A stretch of DNA of 19,250 bases. Source: CAZYWA01 sp964650975 [NCBI: uncultured bacterium] (lineage in GTDB: Bacteria > JADJOY01). This document shows, piece after piece, positions 17,241 through 19,250 of the stretch (positions are counted from its first letter, which is position 1; each line of letters begins with the position of its first letter). The stretch covers positions 1-19,250 of the forward strand of contig CAZYWA010000094.1 in the NCBI GenBank assembly GCA_964650975.1. Reading direction: 5' to 3'. The position numbers were made by a program, and so were the translations under genes. The notes beneath the pieces were generated by a model, which saw nothing but the letters and a program-made list of their open reading frames with translations, did not search any database and was not told the origin of the DNA.

Positions 17241-18483
17241 GCCGAAGGCCGGCGCGGGCGCCGATCTGCTGCTCACCCACGTGGGCGAGATCGTCACCAA
17301 CGATCCCGCACACGGCGGTCTGATCGGCCGCGTCGAGGACGCGATGCTCCTGATTCGCGGCGGGCGAGTGCGCTTCGCCGGCCCGCGACGCGCCATGCCT
17401 GGCGGCCAGGGCGACCTGCCCGAGCTCGATTGCGGCGGGCGCGCGGTGATCCCGGGCTTCGTCGACGCGCACACCCACGTGGTGTTCGGCGGCTATCGAG
17501 CCGGCGAGCTGGCGCGGCGGCTGCGTGGCGAGAGTTACGAGCAGATCCTCGCGGCCGGTGGCGGCATCTACTCGACCGTGGAGGCGACACGCGACGCCGC
17601 GGCAAGCGATGTGCCGGGCGAAACGCTGCTCGACCAGGCGCTGCCGCGCGTACGCCGGATGCTCGCCGCGGGCACCACCACGATCGAGGTCAAGTCGGGC
17701 TACGGGCTCGAGACGGCCACGGAGAAGCGCATCCTGGAGACCGCGAGCGAGATCCCGAGCCACGCCGCGATCGACGTCGTGCCGACCTTTCTCGGCGCGC
17801 ACGTGGTCGACGAGGAGCTGACGCACGATCGCGAGAGCTACCTGCAGCTGATCGAGAACGAGATGCTCCCCGCTTGCGCGAGCCTGGCGCGCTACTGCGA
17901 CGTGTTCTGCGATCGCGGCGCCTTCTCGGTGGAGGAGGCGCGGCGAGTGCTGGCCGCGGGAAAGCGCCACGGACTGAGACCGCGGCTTCACGCGAATCAG
18001 CTCGGCGCCACGGGCGGTGCGCGGCTCGCGGCCGAGGTGAGCGCCATCTCCGCCGACCACCTCGATCACATCGACGACGGCGACATCGCGGCCCTGCGCG
18101 CCTCGGGTACCGTCGCGGTGCTGCTGCCGGGGGTCGCGCTTTCGATGCGCACTCCTCCGCCGCCGGGCCCACGCCTGTGGGAGGCCGGCTTGACCGTGGC
18201 GATCGCCACCGACTGCAACCCCGGCACCTCGTGCATCGAGAGCATGCAGCTCATGGTCGCGCTCGCGTGTCTCGAGATGAAGCTCACGCCCGAGCAGGCG
18301 CTGTGGAGTGCCACGCGCGGCGGTGCCTTGGCGCTCGAACGCCTCGACCGCGGCTGGCTCGGCGCCGGCGCGCTCGCGGACCTGGCGATCCTCGACGCCG
18401 ATTCCTACCTGCACCTGGTCTACCGGCCCGGCACGAACCTCGCGTGGAAGGTGCTGAAGCGAGGCGAGGTCGTGGCGGGGTAG
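17233..18483 (+). CDS. hutI: Imidazolonepropionase
   Basis: The 416-residue amidohydrolase-family enzyme opens the ring of 4-imidazolone-5-propionate to N-formimidoyl-L-glutamate, the third step of histidine degradation. Expected metal ligands are His80 and His82 ([11 protein letters not shown]), His253 (HANQLG) and Asp327 (TDCNPGTS), with His276 in ADHLDH at the catalytic position. KSGYGLET is a further family block. The start is GTG 17233, overlapping hutU by eight bases, with GGGGCGGA just upstream, so translation is probably coupled. The product feeds HutG, encoded first in the cluster. A single REP-like element lies 36 nt after its TAG stop. Confidence 0.96.
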
Positions 18484-18518
18484 CTCGGGCGAGATCCATC
18501 GGAGCGCGCGTTCTTGCT

Positions 18519-18544
18519 GGAGCGCGCGCGGTCCCTCGCGCGTG
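18519..18544 (+). repeat. REP-like palindromic element R5 (7-bp stem, unpaired copy)
   Basis: GGAG (18519-18522), arm CGCGCGC (18523-18529), loop GGTCCCTC (18530-18537) and arm GCGCGTG (18538-18544, one G-T pair) give the 26-nt form, with tail AGCGATCGATC (18545-18555). GGAGCGCGCG is also present at 18501-18510, a direct duplication of the first ten bases. No inverted partner is visible. Confidence 0.85.
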
Positions 18545-18648
18545 AGCGATCGATCTGGAAGCCGGAGCATCGCGGCCGGATCCCGGGTTAGTATCCACCC
18601 AGCTGGCGCGACGTCGCATCGCGAGCGGACGGAAGAGGAGAGCCGGAC

Positions 18649-19191
18649 ATGAATCGCATCGCACGAATCGCCTGCGCGGTGGCCCTGGCCGCGAGCACAC
18701 GCGCACTGGCGGCGGACGCGCCGCAAGCGGCTCCGGCGTCGTCACCGGCGGGGTCCGGAGCCGCGCCCGCGGCCACCAAGCCCGACGAGAAGCTCGTGAC
18801 CGGCCTTTATCTGGTGCACCTCGACGACGCCGACGGCCGAGTGCGAGCGAGCCTCGCCGATCAGAAGATCTACATCGAGCCCAAGCCGAGCCTGGAGCGA
18901 AGCGCCATCGCGTCGGCCACCGTCGAGCGCGGCCCCGCGCCCAAGCCCGGCGCTCAGCCGCAGAGCGGGCTCAGACTCACCATGACCAAGGAGGGCACCA
19001 CGGCGCTCGCCGCGCTCTCCACCAAGAACATCGGCCTCAGGCTCGCGATTGTGGTGGACGGAGACGTCGTGGCGGTGCCGATGATCGAGGAACCGATCAC
19101 CTCGGGCATCGTGGTGGTCTCGGGCAACTTCGACCCCGAGCGCGCCAAGCAGCTCGCCGCTGCGCTTTCCCCCGAGAAGAGCGGGCGGTGA
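18649..19191 (+). CDS. Small secreted protein with SecD P1 head-like domain
   Basis: The 180-residue protein has a signal peptide (1-21, ALA-A cleavage) and an Ala/Pro-rich linker (about 22-45). The C-terminal part (about 105-172) resembles the periplasmic P1 head subdomain of SecD: LTMTKEGTTALAALS, then NIGLRLAIVVDGDVVAVP and EEPITSGIVVVSGNF. SecD normally has six membrane helices; none is present, so this is a stand-alone periplasmic relative, not SecD. Function is unknown; a chaperone-like or scaffold role is only a guess. GAGGAG lies about eight nt before the ATG. A TAGTAT hexamer (18589-18594) is a possible -10 without a good -35. Two strong hairpins follow the stop, so it appears to be a single-gene unit. 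Confidence 0.75.
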   Translation: MNRIARIACAVALAASTRALAADAPQAAPASSPAGSGAAPAATKPDEKLVTGLYLVHLDDADGRVRASLADQKIYIEPKPSLERSAIASATVERGPAPKPGAQPQSGLRLTMTKEGTTALAALSTKNIGLRLAIVVDGDVVAVPMIEEPITSGIVVVSGNFDPERAKQLAAALSPEKSGR

Positions 19192-19198
19192 GTTGCCT

Positions 19199-19221
19199 CG
19201 GGGGGCTTTTCAAGCCCCCCG
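19199..19221 (+). terminator. Stop-proximal hairpin after the SecD-head-like gene
   Basis: CGGGGGGCTT (19199-19208) pairs perfectly with AAGCCCCCCG (19212-19221) around a 3-nt loop, starting seven nt after the stop. There is no U tract after it, but a second hairpin follows at once. Its sequence is nearly repeated after uvrA. Confidence 0.6.
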
Positions 19222-19249
19222 CCCCGAAAAAAGTGCGATTTTTTCGGGG
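19222..19249. terminator. Bidirectional intrinsic terminator at the window end
   Basis: CCCCGAAAAAA (19222-19232) pairs perfectly with TTTTTTCGGGG (19239-19249) around GTGCGA; bases 19221 and 19250 can add a further pair. Because the A and T tracts lie within the stem, it can act from either side, which would suit a convergent gene beyond the window. Confidence 0.65.
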
Positions 19250-19250
19250 C

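Overview
The window is GC-rich DNA (most intergenic sequence is GC-rich too) from a Gram-negative-type bacterium. Two predicted lipoproteins, a periplasmic SecD-head-like protein and a secreted SGNH hydrolase point to an outer-membrane envelope. The gene mix (DUF3604 lipoprotein, PaaX-type regulator, histidine utilisation cluster with HutG) would suit a Myxococcota or neighbouring 'deltaproteobacterial' lineage, but no marker here settles the taxon; this is inference.

Layout. Positions 1-873 hold the 3' part of a gamma-glutamyltransferase, followed 15 nt later by a DUF3604/PHP-like lipoprotein (889-2997). On the minus strand, a PaaX-family regulator and a tandem-glutaredoxin protein (4629 to 3107) form a two-gene unit joined by an ATGA overlap. 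It is divergent from an SGNH hydrolase (4753-5676) across a compact AT-rich promoter region carrying an 8-bp inverted repeat. The hydrolase ends in a good intrinsic terminator. Next come a ThiO-like FAD amine oxidase (5816-6919), a PilZ-domain membrane protein (7069-8772) and a small lipoprotein (8793-9581). uvrA lies on the minus strand (12827 to 9945). Divergent from it is a histidine degradation cluster in the order hutG-hutH-hutU-hutI (12978-18483), which encodes all four steps from histidine to glutamate plus formamide. The window closes with a small secreted protein resembling the SecD P1 head domain (18649-19191) and two strong hairpins.

The most unusual content is not a gene. It is a dispersed family of short palindromic elements, at least nine copies in 19 kb. 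Each has a GGAG tetranucleotide foot, a 6- or 7-bp stem, a nearly invariant 8-nt loop (GGTCCCTC in the GGAG orientation) and the complementary stem arm. Stem sequences differ between copies, but both arms change together so that pairing is kept. Eight copies form four inverted pairs and one stands alone. This is the architecture of REP/BIME elements mobilised by RAYT transposases. One pair lies inside the 5' coding part of the DUF3604 gene, separating its only start codon from its signal peptide. Another pair fills the hutH-hutU gap right up to the hutU start codon. A second, smaller repeat is a stop-proximal hairpin shared by the 3' ends of uvrA and the SecD-head-like gene.
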